A DNA stretch of 7,128 nucleotides from an uncultured Spirochaetales bacterium (GCA_934276485.1 CAKQTE010000136.1:1-7128); one strand, 5' to 3'. Shown: positions 1 to 6,899, counted from the first letter of the stretch. The notes: generated by a model not told the origin, from the letters alone. A program made the numbers and translations.

Positions 1-14
1 TTCTTTGGCATCAT
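1..14 (-). CDS. Start of an ORF continuing beyond the window, coupled to the 125-aa ORF
   Basis: Reading the minus strand, the upstream 125-aa ORF ends in GAATGATGCC. The first ATG (14-12) overlaps the TGA stop (13-11) as ATGA, and a second ATG follows directly at 11-9. Only the codons for Met-Met-Pro-Lys lie in the window. An AAGGGGAAGA stretch just upstream could serve as ribosome binding site. The arrangement fits translational coupling of two ORFs, as in a two-ORF mobile element, but no product can be named from four codons. The few bases may equally be non-coding. Confidence 0.3.
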
Positions 15-388
15 TCTTCCCCTTTCATTGATAGAAACCCACATTCATATAGGCCAAGTCCCTTAAGCTCCGCCTTGATCTCATCGCTCACCTGCGTATA
101 CATCCAGCCGCCATCTGTCTTTATCAGAACCACATCTCCCAAATGAACATCCACCGAGGGAACAAGCTTTCCGAGTGTTTTCCCAATGGTTTTCTCTGGG
201 ACAATCCTTATCCCAGCTCTTTCAACACCTTTCTCTGTTATCTTCCCTATATATGTCTGGCGAGAAACAGGATGCTTCTTTCCTGCCACACGCTCTGACG
301 TAACTCTATAGAGATAGTAGCTATCTCCAATCTTCTTAACAGACGTTGATTTTTCCTTATGCTTCTCAATCCAATCAGGATAATTCAT
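11..388 (-). CDS. Small protein resembling the N-terminal region of an IS-type transposase
   Basis: A 125-residue soluble protein with no signal peptide or membrane segment. The N-terminus (MNYPDWIEKHKEK) followed by a strand-rich stretch at about 18-32 (GDSYYLYRVTSE) and TYIGKITEKG at 45-54 resembles, from memory, the N-terminal DNA-binding-like region of IS4/IS1634-type transposases in Clostridia. No DDE catalytic domain is present here: the ORF stops at TGA just after LYECGFLSMKGEE, where such transposases usually continue. It could be the first ORF of a two-ORF element, a truncated transposase, or an unrelated small protein. The ATG start at 388 has a GAGG site at 398-395 with 6-nt spacing, preceded by a perfect TATAAT, so the gene looks expressed on its own. 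No terminal inverted repeat is visible. Family assignment is tentative; the coding call is firmer. Confidence 0.6.
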   Translation of the reverse strand: MNYPDWIEKHKEKSTSVKKIGDSYYLYRVTSERVAGKKHPVSRQTYIGKITEKGVERAGIRIVPEKTIGKTLGKLVPSVDVHLGDVVLIKTDGGWMYTQVSDEIKAELKGLGLYECGFLSMKGEE

Positions 389-394
389 TCCAGA

Positions 395-414
395 CCTCAG
401 TAGTTATAATTATA
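395..414 (-). promoter_or_regulatory. Candidate -10 box and ribosome binding site for the 125-aa ORF
   Basis: On the minus strand a perfect TATAAT lies at 414-409 and a GAGG Shine-Dalgarno site at 398-395, six bases before the ATG at 388. No convincing -35 box is found at 16-18 bp spacing (TTTCTT is the best hexamer). If used, the leader would be only about 10-15 nt. The ORF seems to have its own promoter instead of depending on read-through from the opp operon. Confidence 0.4.
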
Positions 415-427
415 CACTACATCCTGC

Positions 428-469
428 CAAAAAGAAAGAGGAACCTTAGCTAAAAAACCGAAATTCCTC
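428..469 (-). terminator. Probable rho-independent terminator downstream of the opp operon
   Basis: In the minus-strand direction GAGGAA (469-464) can pair with TTCCTC (443-438). The 6-bp stem is followed at once by a pyrimidine tract, TTTCTTTTTG (437-428). The loop is long (20 nt) and contains the palindrome TTAGCTAA (453-446). The site lies between the end of the operon and the next gene's -10 box, which is where a terminator is expected. The stem is short, so efficiency is uncertain. Confidence 0.42.
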
Positions 470-522
470 ATTTAAACAGCTCAAAACATATGGTTGAATT
501 ACTTCATGCGTTTATCCTGTAA

Positions 523-604
523 TTTTTGCCGGGTTTTTCTTAATTTTAAGAATAAAAATGCCGGGTTTTCTGCGTTGATAAAGCGCTTTTTGCCCGGTTT
601 TTCC
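523..604. repeat. Three direct copies of a TGCCGGGTTTT-type motif at exact 32-bp period
   Basis: Plus-strand copies start at 527 (TGCCGGGTTTTTC), 559 (TGCCGGGTTTTC) and 591 (TGCCCGGTTTTTC), each 32 bp from the previous one. Copies 1 and 3 match over about 17 bp including the leading T-run (TTTTTGCCSGGTTTTTC). The sequences between copies differ: the first holds a 6-bp AT hairpin (TTCTTA 537-542 with TAAGAA 547-552), the second a perfect palindrome AAAGCGCTTT (580-589). The array ends directly against the stop codon of the DUF3899-like gene. The conserved unit is too short for a CRISPR repeat. It may be a degenerate stack of terminator half-sites or a protein-binding array. Confidence 0.6.
554..597 (-). 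terminator. Possible terminator hairpin at the end of the opp/DUF3899 transcript
   Basis: In the minus direction CCGGG (597-593) can pair with CCCGG (565-561), followed by CA and then TTTTTATT (558 downward). The stem is only 5 bp and the loop 27 nt, though the loop holds a small GCG/CGC pairing. The opposite strand forms a similar stem with two additional G-U pairs followed by a T-run (598-602), so the site could act in either direction. It begins a few bases after the last stop codon of the operon, a normal terminator position. Weak energetics keep confidence low. Confidence 0.33.
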
Positions 605-994
605 TTAGATGTAATAGATTATTAGCATTATTGTTGCAAGAATAAGGTAAATAACACCCGCGATAATCAGTCCTTTTGCAGGCTTTCTCGAATTGGCCTT
701 TCTTTCTCTATATGCATAGAAATCCTCTTTCTCTGCATCAATGCTTTTTGCAGCTGGATAATGGATATGAAATGCAGTAGCTAGTCCAAATGTAATCATA
801 TCGAAAGCACCTTTGTTTCTGCACCAAACAAGACCACCAAAGCCAAGTACGAAAACAGATGCAACAAAAAAGCCATCGCAAATCCTCAGGATCCACGAAC
901 CATACTCTTCCTGGGGATTAAGAACTATTACAAGTATAAATATTACGGCCCCAACAATGAGGCCGGTTAGAATATCTTTCTTCTTTGTGTCCAC
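605..994 (-). CDS. Small DUF3899-like membrane protein, last gene of the opp operon
   Basis: A 129-residue protein with three predicted membrane segments: about 8-26 (LTGLIVGAVIFILVIVLN), 41-58 (GFFVASVFVLGFGGLVWC) and 108-128. A charged loop lies between the last two (roughly 84-106, rich in K, R and E). The pattern of a hydrophobic FFVASVFVLGFGG stretch followed by NKGAFDMITFG resembles DUF3899 proteins of Firmicutes, which have no established function; this match is from memory. The start is GTG, placed directly after the oppF TAA with no gap, so it probably relies on ribosomes finishing oppF; the only upstream purine stretch (GATGGAAATAAAG) is a weak binding site. Its position last in the operon suggests an accessory role to the transporter, but it could be a passive passenger. 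Confidence 0.8.
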   Translation of the reverse strand: MDTKKKDILTGLIVGAVIFILVIVLNPQEEYGSWILRICDGFFVASVFVLGFGGLVWCRNKGAFDMITFGLATAFHIHYPAAKSIDAEKEDFYAYRERKANSRKPAKGLIIAGVIYLILATIMLIIYYI

Positions 995-2212
995 TTACTT
1001 TATTTCCATCTTGTAACGAGCTTCTTCCTCATCGTTACACATAACAAAGTGTCCTGGTTTGATCTCTCTGAATGAAGGATGATCAATTGAATAATCATGC
1101 TCAGCAAGAGGATTATAAACAATTCTCTGTCTATTCTTCTCGTAGATTGGGTCTGGAAGAGGAATAGCAGACAAAAGGCTCTTTGTGTATGGATGCAATG
1201 GATTCAAGAATAGTTCATCTGAAGATGCCATTTCTACCATCTTTCCGAAATACATAACTCCGATTCTGTCTGAGAAATACTTAACAACAGACAAGTCGTG
1301 AGCAATGAATAGGATTGTAAGACCGAACTTCTCTCTTAGTTCATTCAAGAGGTTGATGACCTGTGCCTGAACAGATACATCAAGAGCAGAAACTGGCTCA
1401 TCTGCGATGATTAGATCTGGATTCATGATAATTGATCTAGCAACACCAATTCTCTGTCTCTGACCACCGGAGAACTCATGAGGATATCTACTAGCATGCT
1501 CTGGAACAAGACCTACAAGCTCCAGCATCTCATAGACTTTCTTCTCGATAACCTTCTGGTTCTTCTCTCCCTGGATTACAAGACCTTCTGCAATGATTTC
1601 CTTTACAGTCATTCTTGGGTCCAACGAAGCGATAGGATCCTGGAAGATCATCTGGATCTGAGTTACAAGCTTTGTCTTCTTGGCTTTTCTAAGCTCGTTT
1701 CTATACTCTGCCATAAGAGATTTCTTCTCAGATTCCTTTGCCTTTTCAAGCTTTGGAAGCCATTCAGCTTTCAGCTCTTCAGTCCTCTTTTTTGCATACT
1801 CTTTATCACACATCTTCTGATCGAAGTATGCCTGTTTGATATTCTGGCGTTGCTTCTTGATCTCAGCATCCCTCACAGCCTTAAGCTCTTTTATCTCTTC
1901 AGGACTCTTTCCTTCCTTGCTTTCCTCGAAAACCCTATTGGCTTCCTTGATAGCATTCTTATAGGATCTAGTACCTGCACAGATTCTGATGCCCTTGAAG
2001 ATAACATCTCCGCTTGTGATATTGTAAAGCTTGATGATGGAGCGACCAGTTGTAGTTTTACCACAACCGGACTCTCCTACTAGTCCAAATACTTCTCCAC
2101 GCTTTATGTCGAAGCTGACATTATCTACAGCCTTAAGCTCACTACCATCCATCTTGAAGTATTGACAGAGGTTATTAACACGTAGCAATGTCTCATCATT
2201 GTTATTCTGCAT
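995..2212 (-). CDS. oppF: Oligopeptide ABC transporter ATP-binding protein OppF, with a helical insert
   Basis: One of the two cytoplasmic ATPases that power peptide import through OppB/OppC. Motifs in order: Walker A GESGCGKT (46-53), Q-loop IFQDP (189-193), signature FSGGQRQR (247-254), Walker B with catalytic Glu LIIADE (267-272), D-loop SALD, switch His in IAHD (His305), then the oligopeptide-family HPYT (340-343). All catalytic residues are present. At 405 residues it exceeds the usual roughly 310-330, because about 90-100 residues rich in K, E and A (about 80-183) sit between Walker A and the Q-loop, probably a helical hairpin. The tail lacks the usual Cys-rich CxFxxRC motif; only GHFVMC (Cys392) remains. 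The ATG overlaps the end of oppD by 11 nt, with GAGGGAG 7 nt upstream inside oppD. Confidence 0.95.
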   Translation of the reverse strand: MQNNNDETLLRVNNLCQYFKMDGSELKAVDNVSFDIKRGEVFGLVGESGCGKTTTGRSIIKLYNITSGDVIFKGIRICAGTRSYKNAIKEANRVFEESKEGKSPEEIKELKAVRDAEIKKQRQNIKQAYFDQKMCDKEYAKKRTEELKAEWLPKLEKAKESEKKSLMAEYRNELRKAKKTKLVTQIQMIFQDPIASLDPRMTVKEIIAEGLVIQGEKNQKVIEKKVYEMLELVGLVPEHASRYPHEFSGGQRQRIGVARSIIMNPDLIIADEPVSALDVSVQAQVINLLNELREKFGLTILFIAHDLSVVKYFSDRIGVMYFGKMVEMASSDELFLNPLHPYTKSLLSAIPLPDPIYEKNRQRIVYNPLAEHDYSIDHPSFREIKPGHFVMCNDEEEARYKMEIK

Positions 2213-4361
2213 TTGAATTCTCCCTCTTAGCCTTCATTCTTGCAATTCTATCGAGAACTGTCTTTGGTGGATCTACATGTGGTGCATCTGGATGCAATAG
2301 CCATGTAGCTGCAAAGTGAGTATCAGTAATCTTGAACATTGGTGGCTGACGCTCGAAGTCTATCTTCATTGCATACTTGTTTCTTGGAGCAAATGCATCT
2401 CCCTTTGGAGGGTAGATCATATTTGGAGGTGTTCCAGGAATTGCTTCAAGCTTTTCGTTGGTATCCAAATCTGGCATTGAAGAAAGAAGTGCCCAAGTAT
2501 AAGGATGAGCTGCACTGTAGAAGATCTCTTCTGCAGTTCCATACTCTACAATCTTTCCTGCATACATAACAGCAACCCTATCTGCCATGTTAGCAACAAC
2601 TCCAAGGTCATGAGTGATGAAGATAACAGAGAGGTTTCTCTCTCTCTTTAGCTTATTGATAAGCTCAAGAATCTGGCTTTGGATAGTTACGTCCAATGCA
2701 GTTGTAGGCTCATCACAGATCAGGATATCTGGATTGGCAGCAAGTGCAATAGCAATAACGATTCTCTGTCTCATACCACCTGAGAACTCGAATGGATATT
2801 GATTGTATCTCTTATGAGGTTCTGCAATACCTACTTCGTTCATCAAATGGATAGCTCTTTCCTTTGCAACCTTACGAGTGATCTTCTCAACTACTCCGGA
2901 TGCATTCTCCATCAAGTAGTCAATTGATGCGATAGTCTCTGCATCAAAATCTCTCTCGCTTCTAGCCTTTAGAAGATCATTGTAGTGATTGATAAGACGA
3001 TCGATTAGGCGAATCATGTTGCTCTTCATTAGCTCAAGATCAATTACAGATGCCTCTGCTACTTCCCAATCAACATTCTTGCCTCTTGCAACGAGTTTAT
3101 CGTGTTTCTTGACTTCTCTATTGTACTTTCTAATAGCCTTGGCATTTGAAGGAATAGCATCAAAATATGCATTGATCTCGTCCTTCATTGAACGAGAGAA
3201 AGTATATGTCAAAGAATCCTTAACAAGAGAAAGTGGATCTAGAGTTGCTCTTACAGCAGCAGATAGTTCTTTCTCTTTCTGTAAACACTCTTTCTTATTG
3301 AGTTTCTCTTTTTGATAAACACTCTTTCCATTCTCTAGAGTATCAATAGCTTTCTGGATGTTCTCATATGAGATATTGGCTGTGTACTTGAGAGCTTTCT
3401 TCAAGTTAACGCCAAACTCTGTCATGAACTCATCATCAAGAACCTTCTTAAGATAAGCATTAAGCTCAGGAATTGGCATATCAGGAAGTTCCTTGCCACT
3501 GAATGTAAGGAAATATCCCATTCTGAAGAAATTTGGTCTAGGCTTTTCGATAGCCTCTTCCATAATCTCCCTAATCTCGTAGAAACACTCTAGGATTATT
3601 TCGTAATCCTTGTTCTTTTTAGCAGTCTTCCAGCTAGTCTTTACACGATTAGCTAGCTCTACAGCTCTCTCTGCTTTCTCTCCAGATACTACGTATTCGT
3701 TAACAGAAGCCTTGGTTGAGTTGATGATATCCATAACACGAGCAGCCCCATCTCCGCCAAGAGCGTTCTTCTCCATCTCAAATATAAGGCTCTCTAATCC
3801 TGTAATTGTCTGGCTAGCAGCTTCGCTTGCGTTTCTATAGGCTTTCTCAAGCTCGATGTGTTTGAACTCGAACTTGTCGAAGTTCTTTGTCATCTCATCG
3901 ATCTTCGCTTCATCCAAGCCTGAAGATACCTTCATTGCCTTATTGAGGTTCTTTAGGTATCCATTGAAGTTGCTTCTTGATTCTCTCTGTCTAGCCTTGC
4001 CCTTAAGGATCATAGCTTCAGTTAGCTGTCTGCCGATCTTTACGATTGGATTCAATGAAGACATAGGATCCTGGAAGATCATGGCGATTTTATCACCACG
4101 GATGTTATGGAAATCCTCTTCTGTAATCTTCAAGAGATCCTTTCCGTCATAGATAATCTCACCAGACTCAGTTATTGCGTTGGCAGCCTGAATACCAAGA
4201 ATTGCCTTACTTGTAACACTCTTACCAGAACCAGACTCACCTACGATTGCAAGAGTCTCTCCCTTAGCAAGATCAAAATTGATGCCTCTAACCGCCTGAA
4301 CCTTACCATTTGTGGTTCTAAAGGAGATTCTGAGGTCTTTTACTTGTAGCTTAGTTTCCAT
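2202..4361 (-). CDS. oppD: Oligopeptide ABC transporter ATP-binding protein OppD, with a giant insert
   Basis: The partner ATPase of OppF. Motifs in order: Walker A GESGSGKS (41-48), Q-loop MIFQDPMSSLNP (94-105), signature FSGGMRQR (526-533), Walker B with catalytic Glu ILICDE (546-551), D-loop TALD, switch His in ITHD (His584), HPYTWALL (619-626) and the oligopeptide-family tail (about 637-692). It is 719 residues against the usual 320-360. The extra length, about 123-497, lies between the Q-loop and the signature motif, within the helical subdomain; it looks soluble and mostly helical. The reading frame runs through without a stop. In the tail, the usual four Cys ligands of a 4Fe-4S cluster are replaced (GDAFAPRNKYA, then Asp669 and Thr686). 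The ATG overlaps the oppC stop by 1 nt (TAATG), with AGGAGAGG 7 nt upstream. Confidence 0.95.
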   Translation of the reverse strand: METKLQVKDLRISFRTTNGKVQAVRGINFDLAKGETLAIVGESGSGKSVTSKAILGIQAANAITESGEIIYDGKDLLKITEEDFHNIRGDKIAMIFQDPMSSLNPIVKIGRQLTEAMILKGKARQRESRSNFNGYLKNLNKAMKVSSGLDEAKIDEMTKNFDKFEFKHIELEKAYRNASEAASQTITGLESLIFEMEKNALGGDGAARVMDIINSTKASVNEYVVSGEKAERAVELANRVKTSWKTAKKNKDYEIILECFYEIREIMEEAIEKPRPNFFRMGYFLTFSGKELPDMPIPELNAYLKKVLDDEFMTEFGVNLKKALKYTANISYENIQKAIDTLENGKSVYQKEKLNKKECLQKEKELSAAVRATLDPLSLVKDSLTYTFSRSMKDEINAYFDAIPSNAKAIRKYNREVKKHDKLVARGKNVDWEVAEASVIDLELMKSNMIRLIDRLINHYNDLLKARSERDFDAETIASIDYLMENASGVVEKITRKVAKERAIHLMNEVGIAEPHKRYNQYPFEFSGGMRQRIVIAIALAANPDILICDEPTTALDVTIQSQILELINKLKRERNLSVIFITHDLGVVANMADRVAVMYAGKIVEYGTAEEIFYSAAHPYTWALLSSMPDLDTNEKLEAIPGTPPNMIYPPKGDAFAPRNKYAMKIDFERQPPMFKITDTHFAATWLLHPDAPHVDPPKTVLDRIARMKAKRENSNAE
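2220..2226 (-). promoter_or_regulatory. oppF ribosome binding site inside oppD
   Basis: GAGGGAG on the minus strand, seven bases before the oppF ATG and within the last codons of oppD. It supports the ATG at 2212 as the oppF start and coupling of the two ATPase genes, which are needed in equal amounts for an OppD/OppF heterodimer. Confidence 0.75.
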
Positions 4362-5899
4362 TAGTCATCCTCTCCTCTTGTAGATGGGTTGAATGCATCT
4401 CTTAAACCATTGCCAAATAGGTTGAAAGAAATCATCAACAAAGATAGGAACAGTGATGGCCAGAACAAAGTGTGAGGTGCTGTTGTAACAGCAGCGTTAC
4501 CTTCACTTAGAAGTGTACCAATTGTTGTTCCTGCAAATTCACTCAAGTTTACGATTCCAAGGTATGTCATACTTGTTTCACTTCTGATTGCACTAGGAAT
4601 GATAAGAGCACAGCTTGTGATGATAGTTCCAACAGCATTAGGGAAGATGTGCTTGAACATCAATCTGCCATCGGAAGCACCTAGTGTGCGTGCTGCCATA
4701 ACAAACTCCTGTCCCTTGAATCTATAGAACTGCTTACGAGTAAGAGCAGACATACCAATCCATCCTGTCAAAACGAATGCAAACAGGAATGATGGAACAA
4801 CACCAACCTTCTGAGCCAAATGAAGCTGGAAGAGTGTTGTAACAATAACAAATGGAATTCCAGATAGAATATCTGCAAAACGGTCCATGATCATATCAAC
4901 ATAGCCGCCATAGTAACCCTGAACAGCACCATAGAAAGCACCGATAGTTAGGTTGATAGCAGATACTACAATAGCAAAGATAAGAGAGAATCTAGCACCA
5001 ATACCAATTGCAGATAGTAAATCCTGTCCCATTGACGTAGTTCCAAAGAGATATAAAGGCTCATGACCATTTAGGTATTGATAGTAGTTGTAGTAGTCAA
5101 CTCTACACTGTACAGAGCCAGACTTTCCAGTTGAATAGATATAAGAGCCATCGTCGCCAGCAATTCTTATTGAATTATATGGCACTCCCTGAATCTCTGT
5201 TCTTGTTGAGTATACAGGAACGAAGTTGCCATTTGCATCAAGGAGAGCTGATCCCTTAGAATCACATTGATACCAAATATTTGGATTATCCGTAATTCCA
5301 TTGATGTCCTTTGGCTCTACATATGGAAGGATGATCTGGATTCCTGTCTCATTCTGGAATTGCTGGATTTTCTCGAACTCTTCATATGAGAATACACGAT
5401 ATACAGCACCATATTCATAGTACTTGTTGTTCTCGATTTTGTAGGAAGTTCTAGCAATATCCTTTCCTCTTTGCTTTACATATGTTGTGTGCTCTTCAAG
5501 AATCTTGATCACAGGATTCTTTCCTGTCTCTTCAGCAATACCTCTCCAATACATCATGGAAGTGTCATTCTGGCTTCCACGAGTAACAGCACCATCAAGA
5601 ATACCTAGATTGTGCTCTGCAAACCATGGAACGAATGCAGGAGAGTTTGTGTATAGCTTATCCTTGTCGTTGATTGTATATGGAGAAACCATTGGTGAAA
5701 TGATTGCAAACAAAACAAGGAACAACAAAATCCAAGCAGCTACAACAGAAGACTTGTTCTTTGAGAACCTGAGCATGGCATCTGCAAAAAATCCGCGAGC
5801 CTTTGTCTCAAGCTTCTTATCATGCAAATGGGCATCGAATTGAACGAATTCGAACTCATCTGCACTTATTTTTTCATATGTGTCATTGTTCTTGTCCAT
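4361..5899 (-). CDS. oppC: Oligopeptide ABC transporter permease OppC, with a large extracellular domain
   Basis: The second membrane subunit of the importer. It has a cytoplasmic N-terminus, TM1 at about 50-70 (OppC_N-type region), then an extracellular stretch of about 200 residues before the core resumes at PLYLFGTTSMGQDLLS (281-296), the usual GTDxxGRDxLS entry of OppC/DppC. Further membrane segments follow at about 302-327, 344-360, 369-386, 423-440 and 478-495. The ATPase-docking EAA loop is at about 398-422 (EFVMAARTLGASDG) and the conserved GNGLRDAFNP near the end (496-505). It is 512 residues against about 300. The insert is rich in Tyr and holds two Cys (212, 265), the only ones in the predicted outside region. 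It starts with ATG overlapping the oppB stop (TAATG) behind a weak AAGAAG site, so translation probably depends on oppB. Long permeases are known elsewhere (AmiC of pneumococcus is about 500 residues, from memory). Confidence 0.93.
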   Translation of the reverse strand: MDKNNDTYEKISADEFEFVQFDAHLHDKKLETKARGFFADAMLRFSKNKSSVVAAWILLFLVLFAIISPMVSPYTINDKDKLYTNSPAFVPWFAEHNLGILDGAVTRGSQNDTSMMYWRGIAEETGKNPVIKILEEHTTYVKQRGKDIARTSYKIENNKYYEYGAVYRVFSYEEFEKIQQFQNETGIQIILPYVEPKDINGITDNPNIWYQCDSKGSALLDANGNFVPVYSTRTEIQGVPYNSIRIAGDDGSYIYSTGKSGSVQCRVDYYNYYQYLNGHEPLYLFGTTSMGQDLLSAIGIGARFSLIFAIVVSAINLTIGAFYGAVQGYYGGYVDMIMDRFADILSGIPFVIVTTLFQLHLAQKVGVVPSFLFAFVLTGWIGMSALTRKQFYRFKGQEFVMAARTLGASDGRLMFKHIFPNAVGTIITSCALIIPSAIRSETSMTYLGIVNLSEFAGTTIGTLLSEGNAAVTTAPHTLFWPSLFLSLLMISFNLFGNGLRDAFNPSTRGEDD

Positions 5900-6852
5900 T
5901 ACTTCTTAGACCCCATTCTGATTCTTGGATCGATGAATCCGTAGCTGATATCAACAACTAGGGATGCAGCAAGTCCGATGATTGTATAGAAACATGTGAC
6001 CATGATAAAGATCGGATAGTCTCTAGCATTGATTGCATTAAGTGCAAGTCCACCTACTCCAGGAATAGCGAAAATCTTCTCTATGATAAGGGATCCACCA
6101 AGGATTCCAATGAATTCACCGAAAATAGCAGGAACAACGACAACCATACAGTTCTTCATGGCATGGCGAACTGTAGCTTGCGCTTTTGTAAGTCCCTTTG
6201 TTCTAGCAAGAAGCATGAACTCACTTGTAAGGACCTCTGAAAGCTCCGCTCTTGTGGTTCTAGTAAAGCTTCCAATAACGCCAAATGAAAGAGAGAATAC
6301 AGCTGGAAGCATAGACCAGAACATGGACCAGCTTAGCCAATCCGTTCCAGCTTTTAACAAGAATGGGAACCATCCAAGCTTGTATGAAAGAAGATACTGG
6401 ATTACGAATGCATATACGAAGTTTGGAACTGAAATAACGACCATCGTCAATGTCGAAATCGTATAGTCAATCCAAGTATTTTTTTTCAAAGCTGCGAATA
6501 TACCAAAGGCAATTCCTATTGGAATACTTAGGATAATAGAATAAAAGTTGACAACTACGGTAGCTGGGAGCTTGGACATAAAGATAGCTGATACATCCTG
6601 TCCGAAGTAAAGCTTATCACTGATACCCCAGTCCCACTTTGTAAGAACATTCTTCAAAAAGATGCCAAATTGTACCATGTACGGTTTATTATAACCTTGC
6701 GCTTCTCTACGAGCCTCAATAACCACATTGTGTATGTCGTTCGGCGGTAGCTCTGCTGGTGGCAACATTCTTACAAGGATGAAACACATACACGTAATGA
6801 TCAAAAATACAAGAATCATGTATACGATTCTTTGCATTACGTATTTAAACAT
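5899..6852 (-). CDS. oppB: Oligopeptide ABC transporter permease OppB
   Basis: The first membrane subunit, 317 residues, the standard length for OppB/DppB. TM1 is at about 9-30, and others at about 97-120, 131-156, 178-197, 236-255 and 281-303. An extracellular loop between TM1 and TM2 contains the family-typical YNKPYMVQFGIFLKN (54-68) and DWGIS (74-78). The ATPase-contacting EAA loop is at about 211-234 (EFMLLARTKGLTKAQATVRH), followed by IIEKIFAIPGVGGLA (256-270) and the terminal DPRIR (308-312). Nothing is missing, in contrast to the enlarged OppC, OppD and OppF. The ATG at 6852 has AGAGG four bases upstream (6861-6857), close but usable. It is the first gene of the BCDF block; the 276 bases upstream hold a stem-loop and a candidate promoter. 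Substrate class (peptide) is inferred from family only. Confidence 0.95.
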   Translation of the reverse strand: MFKYVMQRIVYMILVFLIITCMCFILVRMLPPAELPPNDIHNVVIEARREAQGYNKPYMVQFGIFLKNVLTKWDWGISDKLYFGQDVSAIFMSKLPATVVVNFYSIILSIPIGIAFGIFAALKKNTWIDYTISTLTMVVISVPNFVYAFVIQYLLSYKLGWFPFLLKAGTDWLSWSMFWSMLPAVFSLSFGVIGSFTRTTRAELSEVLTSEFMLLARTKGLTKAQATVRHAMKNCMVVVVPAIFGEFIGILGGSLIIEKIFAIPGVGGLALNAINARDYPIFIMVTCFYTIIGLAASLVVDISYGFIDPRIRMGSKK

Positions 6853-6899
6853 ATTACCTCTTCATTGCACAAACAATCCCCCCAAAAGAGATACTGTGC

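Noticed and set aside
18..32. Programmed frameshift at AAAGGGG near the end of the 125-aa ORF
   Set aside because: The heptamer is in the wrong phase for a -1 slip (frame reads AAA GGG GAA). The ATGA overlap explains the junction better.
523..604. Short regularly spaced repeats as a CRISPR array
   Set aside because: The conserved unit is only about 12-17 bp with three copies, spacers contain palindromes, and no cas genes are near.
1478..2083. A 201-codon open frame on the plus strand opposite oppF
   Set aside because: It lies antisense to the K/E-rich oppF insert, giving a Leu/Ser/Phe-rich shadow translation. oppF has all ATPase motifs in the other strand, and the shadow has no recognisable family.
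2870..3995. The OppD insert as an intein or an inserted gene
   Set aside because: There is no intein-like Cys/Ser start or His-Asn end at the borders, no flanking direct repeats that I can see, and the composition matches the surrounding gene. It reads as a native domain insertion.
995..6852. A nickel or antimicrobial-peptide importer instead of an oligopeptide importer
   Set aside because: The subfamilies share the same fold and the binding protein is not in the window, so it cannot be fully excluded. The fused-length pattern and overall motifs fit Opp/Dpp best.
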